NCBI GenBank assembly: GCA_019722365.1
Contig: JADFUC010000322.1
Location: 62,001-126,000, forward strand
Length of the DNA: 64,000 bases
From: Lithospermum erythrorhizon
Lineage: Eukaryota; Streptophyta; Magnoliopsida; Boraginales; Boraginaceae
Direction of reading: 5' to 3'
The position numbers and the translations under genes are program-made. The notes beneath the pieces are model-generated. The model saw only the letters and a program-made list of their open reading frames with translations, was not told where the DNA came from and did not search any database. Positions 13,601 to 26,983 of the stretch are shown here, piece by piece. How positions within the stretch are numbered: the stretch's first letter is position 1; every line of letters begins with the position of its first letter.

Positions 13601-13998
13601 ATTAACATGTTTAGGCCGCGTTAAGCCTTGTTGATGCTATATCGGCTCGACTAATGACACATTTAAGGTTAAAATGCGTTATCTTGGTATATGAAATTGA
13701 AAGATCATCCATTTTATTGTTTCTTCGTAAACGATTCTTAATGCGTATCTTATGAAATGCGTTTAAGATTAGAATGATGTCGTTCTTGGATGGAAATATC
13801 TACTAGTTATTAGGTGATACTTACGACTCGAACTTGATAGTATTAAATATGAGATTTTCATTACCCTTATAAACTTGTTCGTCAATTGAATATATAAATC
13901 ATGAAATAAGCAAAAATTAACTAACAACTATGTCGACACGCAATCAAATTAGATAAAATATATCGAGCTTGGAAGTAGGCTCAGGCATTTATTGAAAT
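10693..13998. mobile_element. Interior of element B (LARD-like, non-coding)
   Basis: About 3.3 kb between the two B repeats with no recognisable Gag or Pol motif in any frame. The longest frame is only 61 codons (12346-12531 -). A long-LTR element with a non-coding interior would be classed as a LARD-like non-autonomous retrotransposon. Heavy decay of a coding interior is the alternative. No primer binding site or polypurine tract was identified with confidence. Confidence 0.45.
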
Positions 13999-14971
13999 CT
14001 AGTATGAATTTCATTTGTGGAAGTAAACATAGAATTCTTACATCCGGGAATCCTCAAAATGATATAAAATTAATCTAAAACACATAATTGCAATTATGAA
14101 TACAAGAGTTCTTACATTCGCGGAAGGCGAAATAAAACCAACTCGCCGAGAATGCCTCGCGTGAATGCCGCTTGAAACCTCTCCAATTTCTTGTCAGCGC
14201 CAAATGATGTCCTCTAGATTGCACCGGGAGGGAATGAATCAGTAGACTTGAACTTTCTAGAGTTGTGAGGAACAAAATGGAGAGAATTCTCCTCCGTTTC
14301 TTAGGAGGAGGAAGCTAATTTATTTAGGTGGACTTAAGGGTTTTCATTTTCATGAAATGAAAAGCAACATCTCTTCCTTTAAATACCGTTTGCGATTTCC
14401 ACCGTTAAGCGACTTCGTTAAAATGGGTTTAGCTCGTTAAACTTAAATAGATAGATTATGGCTTCCAATCAAATAATGAGTTACTAGTGAGTTGTTTCCA
14501 TTTTAATTAACTTAGCAAATCGATTAAGTACTAGCAATCATTGTCGAATATCTTCTCCAATTCATCAATTTCAATTACTTAATTGATTAAGCGCTTAAAG
14601 TTTAACCCAATTGATGTTCATCAATATATATTTATCAAAATATATAAATATTGAGAAGATACATTCTCAATATAAGTCTCGTTTAATTTAAATGCATGAA
14701 ATATAATTAGAATATCATTGTATGTGTGTGACATACAGACCGGATAATAGTAAAGTTGTATAATAATAATTGACCAATTACTATTATTATAGCGATTAAT
14801 AGTAAGATCTAGCAATCGCTTCATAGCATAAATTATCATGAGGCAAAACTAGTAATATCTGATTCTTGAGGTGAGCAATTTAAGTTCAGTAATCGCTAAC
14901 CGGTAAATGAATTGATACACAATTGTATGACAGGCATAATAAAGGAATCAATTCTCGTTGATTTCGAAGCA
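13999..14971. repeat. LTR-like repeat B, right copy
   Basis: Direct-orientation partner of 9706-10692. The homology stops shortly after GGCATAATAAAGGAATCAAT and a GTTGATTTC block, and the flanks on either side are then unrelated. The two copies differ by scattered substitutions and short indels. Confidence 0.75.
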
Positions 14972-17900
14972 TGATTAGCTAGGTGTCTAGTCAAACATTT
15001 GTTTCCTTACTCACCGACTTTATGGCGTATGTATACCATTCAAGCTGTTGAAAAAAGTATCGATGTCTAAGTACATAATCGAATCCAATAATGAGATCTT
15101 GATTCTCTAGGCTACTAGAGATATCCAATACAAGCATTAAGTCACTCATTGGTTATAACCCAACTTGCTTCTTGTTATACCGGGTTATGCTTGTACTTAG
15201 GTAATACATGTTACATAGTCGTTTGTTACGTTACAAATCTGACCCCGCTTTTTAATTTGCTTTCTTATACATAGAACTTTATGAAATGGGACAAAAGTTG
15301 TATTTCTTGAAAATATCCTTCTTTTTAAAGTATTCATCTTGGCTCGGTTAAGCTAAACTATCGATATAAGCGGCCATGCTTCGACTTTTAAGTCCAGGTA
15401 ACTAGATACATGAATCTTAGAAAGATACGAGCCATCCGCAATCGCTTAGAAGGGAAGCTTTATCGTAATCTAATTTTGTATTGTTACTTCGCTTTCTAAT
15501 GATTAGTGTGACTTTTCACATCCTAATCGCATGCCTTGGTAAGCTCCTTTAACCCTCACTTGTCTACAAGAACGTTTCCTTTAATGAATTCAAACTATTT
15601 GAATTGTTCATTAACTCATGTATATTTCAACCATTTATAGATCGGATGATACATGATATTCTGATTAATAAAATTTCTCAGTCTGAAATCACCTTGACTT
15701 GGATGATTATGTTTTATCGATCGATACTATAAACATGGATATTTCCATTTAATTAATCATCATGTATCTGATGATAGTTATTTATTCACTTGATAAAGGC
15801 GATTATGCTTGGAGTAAATATGTTAATGTCTAATACATATTTGGAATATTAAAGCTATCTCAGTTCTAAATCATAAATGTTGTTGTTACCTTTTATTAGG
15901 ATTACCATTGTAATGCTTGTTTATGTTCGGGTTCAGTCTTTTATAATTTGTCAATTTGTTTGACTTGGGTGAAAGTTTTATAAAATTCTTGGACTTTCGT
16001 ATTATGGAACAATTCCATATCACATCTTATGTGATTTTCTTGATGTTGATCGGAGTTGAATGTATCAATGATTTGAGTAAGGCTCGAGGACAATATGTAA
16101 TCATATATCATTAGATGAATCTAGGCGTCTAGTAATGTGCTTCTTTAACACATTAAAGAACATTTAGAGACTTTACTTAAGCCAACTCTCATTCAATTGA
16201 ACTATTAAAATGTTCTCGTTCTATTTCTAAATCTGACATTAAAATCTATCCATATATAATCTCCATAAGGCTAAATTTGTCGGGATTCTTTGGAACAACA
16301 TAGGTGAAGCCAGCGTCTATTTCCATTATACCCTTACTTGATTATTCAAATGTGTGAACTCGGAAGCAAAGCAAAAGAAAGAAGCGGTTGTGGAATTCTT
16401 CCTTCCATAAATTAACACCTTTGCATTATCACTCGCTCTCACGATATCCCTATCAATAGAGTATTCTCTATCATTTTGTTAAGTTTATTAAATAAATATA
16501 TGATTTAACCTATAATACCCTCATATAAATATGGAAACTATATCAACTATCTACATAGTAACTCATTTATGTTCACTAGAAGTAAATATAGGATATGTAG
16601 AAGACTATAGAGTACTACTCAAGGTATCTCGATCTTTTTCTCAATTTGATACCATATATCTATTTATGTTTATATGCTAGAATAGGAAGTTGATATTGAA
16701 GGAACTTTACACTTATTATCTCAATACTTCTTTCCTGATCTTTTACAACATGAATAAAGTATGAGATGCTAAGATGAACTACCATTTGCTACTTTCCATA
16801 CAGAAAGAAAATGGGGTTCTGGGGTCAATTTAGTAATGAAGTATCGTAACTTTTTTCCTACAAGAATATGATAGTATATATCCGAACGTAGTGCAATGCA
16901 TCCATCTACTATACACATTTTGAATAAACCTCAAATTGGAGCACAGGAATGCACTCTATCGAATAAACTTCGTTGAAGAGAGTATTTTATACGGAATATA
17001 CAATAATGGTAATAATTTGAATTACATTTACTCCGTATTTAAGACTGATTAGCTTAAGCTATTTCTATTCACTATTACATAGATTATACAATTAATAATT
17101 TGAATTATTAAAGGAACAATAACCTAAAAGAAACTATATCATTAACAAATCAGCCTAATGCTATAGTATATTATAATATAGTTCCATTAGAGATATAGGC
17201 CTAGTAATGCCAAAATATGTACTCTTTAAACATCTTCCTTAAAATACTATGTGTTTATTGAAGAAAAGTATATAGTAAATTTTAGCCAATTTTTCAAAAT
17301 TAATAAATTTTAATCTAGTAATTGTCAAGCGAACTTTGATTTGAATGAAGTTATAATGAAAATAATAAAACTAGGTCAAATTAATATTATGTTTTCTTAT
17401 ATATATTTCCCAATGTTACCTGACATAACATGAAATAATATTTGACATCTTTTAAGCGATACATTAAAATTAAAAAATGATTATCTTATATGGATGGAGG
17501 AGCCCCATAATAAATTCAATAAAGTCGCATCTTTGAATTTGTACCTGGCTAAACTAGTTAGTAATAAGAAGAGAGTGCTTATTTATTTATTGATCATAAA
17601 TCTTATTTAGACTTTAATAAATGAATTTTCAAACACTTAATTTATTGAATGATTGACCCGTCATGAATTCTAAGTATTATTCACATTTACTCATATTAGC
17701 CGAAACATGATTTCAAATATTCCATCATATGATCTTTCATTTATGTAATTGTACTTTATAATTCATATTGCCTTGGGAGATTTCGATTTCGAAGCCATTT
17801 ACTTGAATTCTTATTTGCATACATGTTATGATGTTTATCTTTGAATTGAACTTGACATGTGGAATTTAATATCGCTTGCGATTTCCATGTAAATATTAGT

Positions 17901-20419
17901 CAATTAACTTCATTTAATCTCAAAATTATTTATATTTCAAAACATAAATAACGAGTGGCGTTCTAATCGAGAGAAGGAAGCTATCTTGACAATATGTTAA
18001 AAACATTTGTCTAAGCCAAGCGATAAATTAGTGCTTACGGTTGGATGCTTATGATTCCTTATCTGAGGTTCGACTCCGTCTCTAGCGATCTACAGTCGAT
18101 TGTTGCGCATTTCGAGGGAGTAGGTACTACGTCAAATGTCGACAAGCATTGATGTATCGGAGAAGTGAAGTGTCGCGAGTGATAACATAACGGTACCTCT
18201 CGGGTTGATTTGTGATCAAATTAAATCTCATGCCGGATGGAAAGGTCTGATGGCGATTTCCTCGGACCATTAAGTAATTACTTTAACCATCTTGTCATCC
18301 CAGCGGTTGCTTCCCTTTGTTCGTTTCCGCTTTCGGTTTGTAACAAAAAATGCGGGGTTGAGGCAGCTTAGGGAACTTTTTCACTTATCATAGAGATGCG
18401 TCTCACGAGCGAGAAGCCAAATCTTTCCTCGTTTCTTATCCCTTGTACCCAATAATAAAATTAGATACAATATTGGGGTAAGTAATCATGATGATGCTTC
18501 AGCTCGATTATGGAGATATTGGGATTCCAGAGTGCGGGAGTAACTCGGTCCGATCTGCATTATCTCGAGCATGATTAAATCCCGACGCTTGGCGTTGATC
18601 AGTGCTTGTGACATTTTTTGCTCTTAACCGTTTCGGCATTTTTCTGAAGGGAGAGTCTCGAAGAGCATAAAATGGAGATCATGTCGACATTTACAATTCT
18701 TAACCACGAGATGATGCTTTATAGTGGACAACATGAGGCACTTAACCTGGAATCGTGAAATGCTAAATAAATATAGAAAGGCATTAGCAAAATATATCTG
18801 AATCGCCCGAATACTTTGGGGCTCATTAAATTATTACATATTCAATGTTAACGATGCTTGGCGCTATCTTTCAAACGTTGATATTTCAATAAAGTTTGAG
18901 TTATTTAAGCGATACAACTTTTGAGATTACATTAAAATACATAAAAAAGCGAACAACTTGATCGATATGGTATAATATTCTCCTAAACAATTAATGAAGA
19001 TAATTATACCGTGTTTACAATACCACTAAACAAATAAAGTATACCAACGACCCACAGACATAAACCGGATAGCAACTGCATCCACATTCCGACTTAAGCT
19101 ATACTTGAAACAAGTATGCAATCCCACATAATCATGACCGTCGTGACTCTTGGCGTTACTAATAGTTCAACTTAGACTATAATAGTAACCTCTTATGTCA
19201 GCGAGCCAGCGTCGACATTGAAAATCAACATTAAGCAGACAAATATGCGGCGTAAATTCGAGAATGAATAGGTATAAGTTCGGGTCGAACAAGTAACTGA
19301 ACTATTCCATCAGGGACATCCCAATGAAACAAATGCGCCGTACTTGCAGTCCATAAACATCCATAAGTGACCACATCACGAATTTATATTTTGGTATGAC
19401 ATTAACAACTTTATTTTATTAGATTGGGATTTATTATATTTTATTTACTAAATGCGATCATGTCAAGTATATCAATCAAACAAGCAAAAATATATAAAAA
19501 GTACGTCATAAGAAAAATATAACACGTTACTAGAAATTATGATATACGTAGTGGAAAATATTTCTAAACTATATTTGATTTCATAAATCATTTTTTTTGT
19601 TGACACATCCTCTAAGGTGGATTAGTACCAATTGTTATTCCAAGTTTTAATGCATTTCTTTAAATACAAAACTAGAACACCTTAGGTAGATTAATATCAT
19701 AGGTACGTATTTGTATATAATATAATATTATATCATGATCCCACATCATCAAATATAACATATTATATCATACATGATAAATAGTAATATTAAATAAACT
19801 ATTTAATTTGATAAGTGTAAAATTAAGCTAGTAATCTAATTCTAGTATTTATTTGATATTTATATTAATAAGGTGTTTGTTAATATTTAATATTAACAAA
19901 TATCGAATTAATATCTTATTAGTATCTAATATTAATAATGTAATAAACAATACTTAATATCCCAAATATCTAATATTAATAACATGTTAAGTTAATATCT
20001 AATATTAAAATAAACTTTATTTTCAAATACTATTTTATACTTATGATGATTAATTTCTAAATTATGTTATCATTTGAAAATCTAATTATCCTCGTAATCA
20101 TAGGTCTCAAAATTAATTAAATCAATTTACGAAATATTATAATTAACTTCAATCATAATTAAATTTATTAATTAAATCCATTAGTTTTAATTATTTCCAA
20201 TAAATAATTTAATTTAATCTAATCTAATTAGAACTAATTTTAATGTGGTTAATATAAATTGATTAAAATAATTTTCAACGAAATTAAATTAACAAAATTT
20301 GGTGATTTCTATAAATCAATTCAGCGGAAAAAAATCCGTCAAGGAGGTGGTTTGAATTAAATCAAAAATCAATTGACGTTATATAATTAAATTGGACTAT
20401 CGATTAATTAGCTAGTGGA
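14972..20419. other. Long AT-rich stretch, no recognised gene
   Basis: No frame of useful length or recognisable motif. It lies inside the A repeat pair and to the right of element B, so it is probably old retroelement interior. A perfect short palindrome occurs at 19876-19900 (TTTGTTAATAT, 3-nt centre, ATATTAACAAA) within a run of TAATATT-rich sequence up to about 20030. Confidence 0.4.
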
Positions 20420-20880
20420 CCGGTTAGAAAAAGCAGTCTAGAAGAGACAGCCCAGCTTGTGGCGATGCAAAACCGTTCGGTCCGTCAGCGCGGGAAGGCA
20501 ACGACCGAGGCGAGCGTCCGGCCTTTGTCACGTTCGAAACATTTCGGACGTCGAGGCATCCTCCCAAAAACATCGACCTGCTCCAGCATCGCGTGGACAA
20601 AGGAAGGCGTATTGAGTGTCGGCCAATCATTGTTAACGTGATAGTCCACAATCGTCGGTGACGTGGCGGTATTTGGATAGCGTGGGCACCGTGTGGCGTG
20701 TAATGAAACGCGTATGGTCCAGCGTGCGTGCAGCGTCTAAGATCCGTAACCGGTTGAACCTTGGATCGGTCGGGTCGGGTCGACTTCCGGGTTTGTCGAG
20801 AGTCAGCGAATTGGTCGGCGGATTGACTCGTTTGAGCAATCGACTCGGTTTATTTTAACCGTGATAGCGTCGTGATGAAG
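20420..20880. other. GC-rich island in AT-rich surroundings
   Basis: About 460 bp rich in CG dinucleotides, with overlapping frames on both strands (20424-20651 -, 20459-20641 +, 20633-20839 -, 20658-20858 +). Frames open on both strands are expected from composition alone, and none shows a domain. It lies about 360 bp left of the right-hand A repeat, so it may be part of element A. Confidence 0.4.
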
Positions 20881-21237
20881 CGACTTTAAACACAAGGTTT
20901 TGACTTTTCTTCTACGTACGACAGGTTTCGATGCAGTCGATGATTACACTACGTTTGATTAATGGCGATATAAAGGTAATTCAAAAAATTCCGAAACAAT
21001 TCTCAAAAATCCCATAAATAATATATAAAAATTTTCCACATTTATTAATTTCAAAAATAATTATCAATTAATTATATTTAGTGATAAATTCATAATTTAT
21101 TAATTGGAATCAAAAAGCATATTAAGCCCACAAATTAAATATACCAAAGCAGGTTGTAATTGACAAAGACTTTTTATGCATTATTTACATAATTATAATT
21201 CACGTTAAATGGCTACGATACCGTTATTGGATTTACA

Positions 21238-22115
21238 TATTCAAATATAATTGAGTTCTAACTAATCGGATGTAGATCCCAGATACTACAGTTACAAAAA
21301 CAATAAATATAATGAATTCTGAGTGTACATTTCTTTTGAATTATTTTAATGGCGATTGAAAAAGATGAGCTCGTAATACTTTCGAAATAGAGTATCTCCA
21401 AGAATAGTCCACACGAGCAAATTATCCGAACTCTTCCGTACGTTTTACTAGAACGATTTAAAGAGAAACGAAACAAGAATGGAAGAGAAAAATATTTCTC
21501 TTCCTTTATGGTGGAGTTCGGCCGAGTGGTAGGGAGAGGGAGAAAAATTCTTTGACTTGATAGTCGAAGTGAATGAGCAATTTTTCTTATCAACGAGTCT
21601 CACTTTATATATAAAGGTGTTAGGAATGATACGGAACATATATATCCTTAAGGAGGTGGTAGAATATTTTGAAACTTCTAGAGAATACGCCTACGTAAAA
21701 ATAGGAGGGAAGGTTCGGAACCTCCCTCACCATTTCTCCTCGATAGCGCATCGAGGTGAGGAGAGGTTCCTTCAGCAGTTCGGCGCCCTACGGTCCGGAT
21801 TGATATCGAATGTTCCTTCGTGTTTCACTTTAAAACTTCGGAAGTTATATCTGATATTATTAGTTTGGTTTTCTTGTTTGTGTGTGACCTCTTGGACAGA
21901 CGACAAGAGCAATATATAAACAATATTAACCGACCATTGCATATATAGAGATTACAAGTGAACCTAGTAAGCCATCGTAACCACAATATCGAATTCGGTG
22001 GAAATCCTAAATATTAATTGTCCAATAATTAATATGGCCATTGAACTTATAGTATTGAATGTTTAAATCGAATTTGATCAATCTAAATTGTTCAACGGGC
22101 TTTTTACAAGATTTG
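21238..22115. repeat. LTR-like repeat A, right copy
   Basis: Direct-orientation partner of 8079-8805. It is about 150 bp longer because of a segment at about 21400-21555 with no counterpart in the left copy, and other small indels. The frames at 21258-21593 (-) and 21557-21919 (+) sit in the repeat and have no recognised product. Confidence 0.65.
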
Positions 22116-22560
22116 ATATCTTAGTTCCAATAGTTTTCACCATAGTTTTCTGAGAGAAAAGGTTTGTAACGAAATATGTGAGAGTGATTGTTCGAATGTG
22201 AAGAGGTTGAGTGTTTGATTATGTGTGTGATCAGTTTCAAGATGGACAGAGGTTTTAATAAGTGAGAAGCCGATTTTCCACATTCATCAATAAAGCTCCA
22301 CTCCCTCGATTATAGCTACAATGCAATCGTTACCTTGGTAGCCGTCAATTTCCAAAATATAACCGTTAAGCGATCTACTATCAAATTTTTATAACAACTT
22401 GCTCCATGAAGGTGTTATAACAATCTAATCGTTTACATTTATCAATCGCACACAACCCAGGCGGTCCTTAGAGTATTCAAATTGATTCACATCAACCATT
22501 TGAGGAGAAAGGCGTGCACTTTATTTATAAAATTCACATTTTCAAGTTTATTACTTTATC

Positions 22561-22990
22561 TTGACGATTCTCTAATAAAATGATATCTTATGTCAATGTG
22601 CTTGGTTCTAGTGTGTTGCACTTGATTTTAGAATCTTGATGGCCGATCGTATTTGTCCTGATAAAGTCATCACACGTTATTTGACACGCGCTCCTGAGCA
22701 TTTGTTTAAATCCAAAGTAATTGGAGTGCGGCCTACTTCCAGCCAATGATATATTCAACTTTAACTGATAGATAGAGATACATAATTTTTGCTTAACACT
22801 AAACAGCGACGATTATTTCCCAAGAAAAACAACTTTGAAGGTACTCTTCCCGTCCTAAATTATTTTACTTGATGTCAAGTATCGATAAAGAGGCATTAGT
22901 ATCAATTATATAGTAAGCCACATGAATTAAAGAAATCGTGAATGTATAAGGATCCTTTGACTAAATTTATGGCTCTCCTTAGGATCATTG
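22561..22990 (-). pseudogene. Copia RNase H domain remnant
   Basis: On the minus strand, blocks reading DGKST...FLGK and, downstream, AIKILKSS...H match the Copia RNase H landmarks DRKSTSGxxFFLG and A-xxxxNPVxHxRTKHIDIRxHF, with frameshifts between them. The nucleotide similarity to plant Copia RNase H antisense is high around 22590-22650. This domain degrades the RNA strand during reverse transcription. It is non-functional here because of stops and shifts. Confidence 0.65.
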
Positions 22991-23344
22991 TATCTTAAAC
23001 ACCTCCAAAAAATGGAAGCTATGTTAGGTGCAACTTTGCGATTCGGTAGAAGTAAACTCTAAATGTGGTGAAAGGTGTTTTCTTAGATTTTGTAGTTTCA
23101 AGCCGAACTTAGCGATGTTAACATGTTGGCTTGTGAGATTAATATGCTTTCTTTCATCTGATTTATCTGGAATCCCAATCGAGTTCACCATGCACAATCT
23201 CAAGTTGCTTACAGCGTATTTGAGCGAGCGTTTTACTAGTTGGTTGGACACGCCTGGCTCTTATATCATCGACATAAATCACGAGCAGCGAATTAGGCAT
23301 TTTCTTTTCTTAATGAATAATGTATTGTCAGACTTCCTTTAGGG
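22991..23344. other. Probable continuation of decayed Copia pol
   Basis: Overlapping frames on both strands (23024-23251 -, 23028-23342 +) lie between the RNase H remnant and the inserted block. I recognise no specific motif. Confidence 0.3.
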
Positions 23345-24190
23345 TTGTAAAATAAACATAAAGATTTAATTCGATTAAATTATTCGGCTTGAAATAGTTC
23401 GATTTGGAGGCTCGATTTGGAGGAGGTTCAAAGGTCGAGCCAAAGCGTTAAAATGACTATTCGTGAAGGCCAAGGCGAGCAGTTCGAAAATATTAGGCTC
23501 GGTCCAGTGATCACAATAAAAGCGCCCTTTTAATCAGGTTTAAGAAATAAGCACCCACAGGCTAACCCGTTATTACTCTCAAACTGGCTCTTATTGTTGA
23601 TTAAGTTCCCCCACTCCCAGCCAATTTATTCAAGATTAAGCCCTAACTTTGAAATCCCCGAATGAGAAAATGGGTTGTACCGCCTATTAATCCCTCCCCG
23701 AATCAAAGAGGTTTGTTGGCCATGGCCCTACCTATAACCGTAAAAAGTGAAACAGCCTCGACTTCCGTCTCCATTTTTTCTTTGATTCTTGGAGAAAAAA
23801 GTTGAAATCTCGACCCAATCAAATGTTGCTTATGATAGTAATTTGTATGTTCCGTGAACTTATGTCCCAGTCCCCGAATGGATTTAAATTTGATTTGTTC
23901 GAGTTGTTTCAATTTCAATTGTTTTCAATTTGATATTGTTTTGGATCAATTAGGCTTTAATTTTTGAGATTTGAGTTAGTATTTTATGTAGGTTTTTGAT
24001 TTTAGAATTTGATTTGATCTTTTTATTTCGAAATATTGTTTGGTTAATTTTTTTTTAATATGCCGAGGCGAACATGTTCGAGCGTTCTTGCTCAAACCAC
24101 CAGTCGAACTCAAACCTCAAAATCCAAGGATTCAGCAATTTCGAATCGGGCCAGAACACTTAGGTTGAATACTTGAGCCGAACTTTCCGA
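23345..24190. mobile_element. Possible non-autonomous insertion inside the Copia pol
   Basis: The RT block at 24267-24330 and the RNase H block starting near 22990 are farther apart than a continuous Copia pol requires (about 1.3 kb instead of about 0.6 kb). The intervening sequence has base composition unlike pol. Its ends carry loosely inverted TTCGGCTTGAA / TTCGGCTCAAG blocks (left about 23381-23391, right about 24170-24181). This is compatible with a small TIR element such as a hAT derivative. No target duplication was found. Confidence 0.35.
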
Positions 24191-24341
24191 TAGGTTCGGT
24201 AGGGTTTAGGCTTCGTTTATATTGACACCATGGCGTACCCGTTTCTTCGGGGAGAAATATTGTCGCCTGACTCTTGGAGCTTGTTTTTAATCCATAAATA
24301 GCCTTTTTAAGTTTGTGCGCATGATCGGTCGTCTGCGTCAA
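24191..24341 (-). pseudogene. Copia reverse transcriptase fragment
   Basis: Reads KLKKAIYGLKTSSKS, the decayed form of the highly conserved Copia RT motif (KLxKALYGLKQAPRAW). Only this block is legible. The catalytic YVDD block would lie downstream and appears displaced by the insertion. Confidence 0.65.
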
Positions 24342-25194
24342 TGAATCCCTTGGGTTATTCCACGTACACCTTGCTGAATCATGCCATTCCGCGAAGCACT
24401 CGCAGCGTCCGTAACCTATGGTTTGAGTTCAATGGAAGCAGGACTAGAGCTTGGGAAGCGGTCGATGGCTTGAAGTCTTTGCAGCAGTGCAAGTCTTTCA
24501 AAAGTCGGCTTCTGCCGATAAAGTGTACCCTTGTGCCACAATCGCTTTATTCTAGTGACATTTCCAAACTCATCGGATTTGTTCTTGAATATCAGCAGCT
24601 TTGTTCGATCACGTTGTAGTTATGCAATTAGGGGAACCAACTCGCACACATCGTTAACTACCGAGCTGGACTACTTCTTCCTGCGTAGCGTTGATCGATG
24701 TTCATCTAAGCGAGGCTTGACTTTCACATCTTTTGGTTCTTCCTTTGAGATAAAACATGTTTCCCCAAGTAGATTGACCATGCTGCATGAATTAACTTTG
24801 CCATTCTTCTTGTGGTCATGGCCTTATCGATTGACCAATGATGTTGTCAGTAGGATGATTCTTCCGTCGTGGTGTAGGTTAGATTCCCTTGTCGATGACG
24901 ATGGATTGATAATTTATTCGGTATTCATCGATCGGCTTGATTATCAATCGATTGGAGGTTGATCTTCGCAGTCTGCATGATTATCTTCGCTATTACTTTG
25001 ACATTGATCATTTCCGTAATCGGCAGATGCGGCTTGTTGTAGACTACCAGCTCTCCCCCTCTTTATTTCATATGTTGTGGTGCTGTTACCTGGTCATGGG
25101 GAATTGATTACGTTATGGATATGACATCTTTATCTTGACAGAACTACGCGAACTTCCACATGAATCTTCTTTGCATGCAACATGACACGAGCCA

Positions 25195-25621
25195 TCTCTT
25201 GAAGAGTCATGTTCTTCCTTTCAACAATTCCGTTCTGGCTGTAGGGTGATATGTACAGGTATTAAATGTTTGATGCCTTCTTCGATGCAAAACTCATGAA
25301 ATGCAGGTTATAAAGTCTTTCCGTAGTCGGCTCGAATGGTAATGATGTTGACTCACTTCTCTACGAATACAAATGGTCAATTATTTGAACACCTCGAATG
25401 TGTTTTTCTCTAATGAATTCTACCCAGAGTGTATCTTGAGAAATCATGTCTACACGGACATGCACGTACTTCTTTCCTCCAATTCTTTCAACTTGCGTAG
25501 GTCCCGTTAAGTCCATATGAGCTCTAAATATTCTAGTGGTGACGGTGGAACCTTTGGTCTGTTTACTATGGCGTTCCCAGCTAGTAACTTTCTCTTTCCA
25601 CAATTTGGTAGCCTCGTACAA
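25195..25621 (-). pseudogene. Copia integrase core fragment
   Basis: The frame 25361-25621 contains HMDLTGPTQVERIGGKKYVHVRVDMISQ, interrupted here for length, followed by LWVEFIREK. These are the first catalytic-aspartate block (MDL-GP) and the WV-F-REK block of the Copia integrase (DD35E family). Farther along on the minus strand, at about 25206-25250, it reads SPYSQNGIVERKNMT, the block containing the catalytic glutamate (PQQNGVVERKNRT). The two segments are in different frames. Confidence 0.75.
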
Positions 25622-26463
25622 CTTCCTTAGCTATCAATTGTTGGATGTTCTTATAATTGGTGTGTCAAAACTTCTTGTGCCATAGTTCAGCATCTTCTTG
25701 AATTCTGTTGGATAAGAGCCGTTTGTGAGGTCGGAGATAACAATTATCGAGATGATCTATTTTCTGAATGATAATTTAGTCGCTTGAATTTTTCATCTGT
25801 GTCTTTCTTTGCTAAAGGCAACTTTCATACCACGTTGTCCACGCGGTTGACTTATGCGATAAGATTTGTTGTGGCGCTTAAACTAATGACCCGTCTTCCA
25901 ACTCGGGCAGCTCTTTAACATTCAGATTCTTTTCCAATTATTCTACCTTTTTCCCTCCGCGCCAAAGTAACATAATTCGTTTTCGACTTTCTCGATTTAG
26001 ACAAATACCTGCTTTGTTCGGTCTTGTGTCTTGACCACCTATTGTCAAAGTACCGCCCACAATAGGACGTTGCTTTTAGAATATTTGTAAATCATTTCCA
26101 TAGATTTTGTAACATAGAGCTTCGCCATCATTTTTCCGATAGGCCTCCAGCTCAAGCTTCGTTTTCGAGATTTAACCGGTTCTTGACTGACCCGTTTTCT
26201 TTGTTGGTGATGTAAATCCACTTTGCGATATTTTCTCGAGGAGAACCCGCTCCAGGTGTTATCTCAGCCACTTCGCTGTAAGAATTTCATCGAGCTTGAT
26301 TTGTGGTTGAGTTAAATCGTCTTGATCCCTTTTGTGAATTTTTTTAGGAATGATATATCCTCGATTGCTGTTCCTCATTACGTTTAAATAGAGTTCCTAA
26401 TTCTTAGCGTGATTACTCGTTCGGTTTATCCTATAGTGTATTCACAGGTTAGTTAGGACCATT

Positions 26464-26763
26464 TCATGAACAACATCGATAGTTAGCCGTGCTTTCTTTC
26501 TCGATGGATCCTCTTTGTCCATCGATGTTGTCGGCGGGATGAGTGATAGCAGTTAGACTACTTGAATCTTCTTTGGTGATCTTAGTTACGAGGCAACAAA
26601 GTTGTTGACTTTGTGTCATTTCTTTGCCTCTTGTCGGATAGGGTGGGTGAAAAGCGTGGCTTTTGGATTTCTTAACGGCATAGTGCGGACGTTCTACTTG
26701 TATTAATCCCAGGCATACATTCTGCATTATATCCCCTTTCATTTGTTTGTTGATTGAGACCAA
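26464..26763 (-). pseudogene. Unassigned frame in the gag/protease part of the Copia element
   Basis: A 99-codon frame where gag-protease is expected. I see no CCHC knuckle or DSGA motif, so the assignment rests only on position between the primer binding site and the integrase. Confidence 0.25.
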
Positions 26764-26969
26764 TATTGATCCTCCAAATTTTGAGTTCTTCCGTCCACTT
26801 GTCGATCCTTTGACTCTTGAACTATTCTGTCTAGAATCTGGTTTCTTGTTGAAATATTTTTAGAGTTTTTGTTAATTTTTTTTTTGCAAGAAGGCTCATA
26901 GATCTCGACATGATCTTCCTGCTTTTATATTATTTGCCATGTAAAATTTATCCCACTTTCTTCTTGTTA

Positions 26970-26983
26970 GACTCTGATTCCAA
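26970..26983 (-). promoter_or_regulatory. Primer binding site (tRNA-Met type) of the minus-strand Copia
   Basis: The minus strand reads TTGGAATCAGAGTC, close to the plant retroelement primer site TTGGTATCAGAGC, complementary to the 3' end of initiator tRNA-Met. Its distance from the integrase block (about 1.35 kb) fits gag plus protease. The 5' LTR should begin immediately to the right. Confidence 0.6.

Noticed and set aside
18000..18095. tRNA-like GGTTCGACTCC (T-arm-like) sequence
   Set aside because: No matching acceptor stem or anticodon arm can be drawn around it.
24531..24962. 143-codon plus frame as a gene
   Set aside because: It lies antisense to the linker between integrase and RT of the minus-strand Copia element and has no domain.
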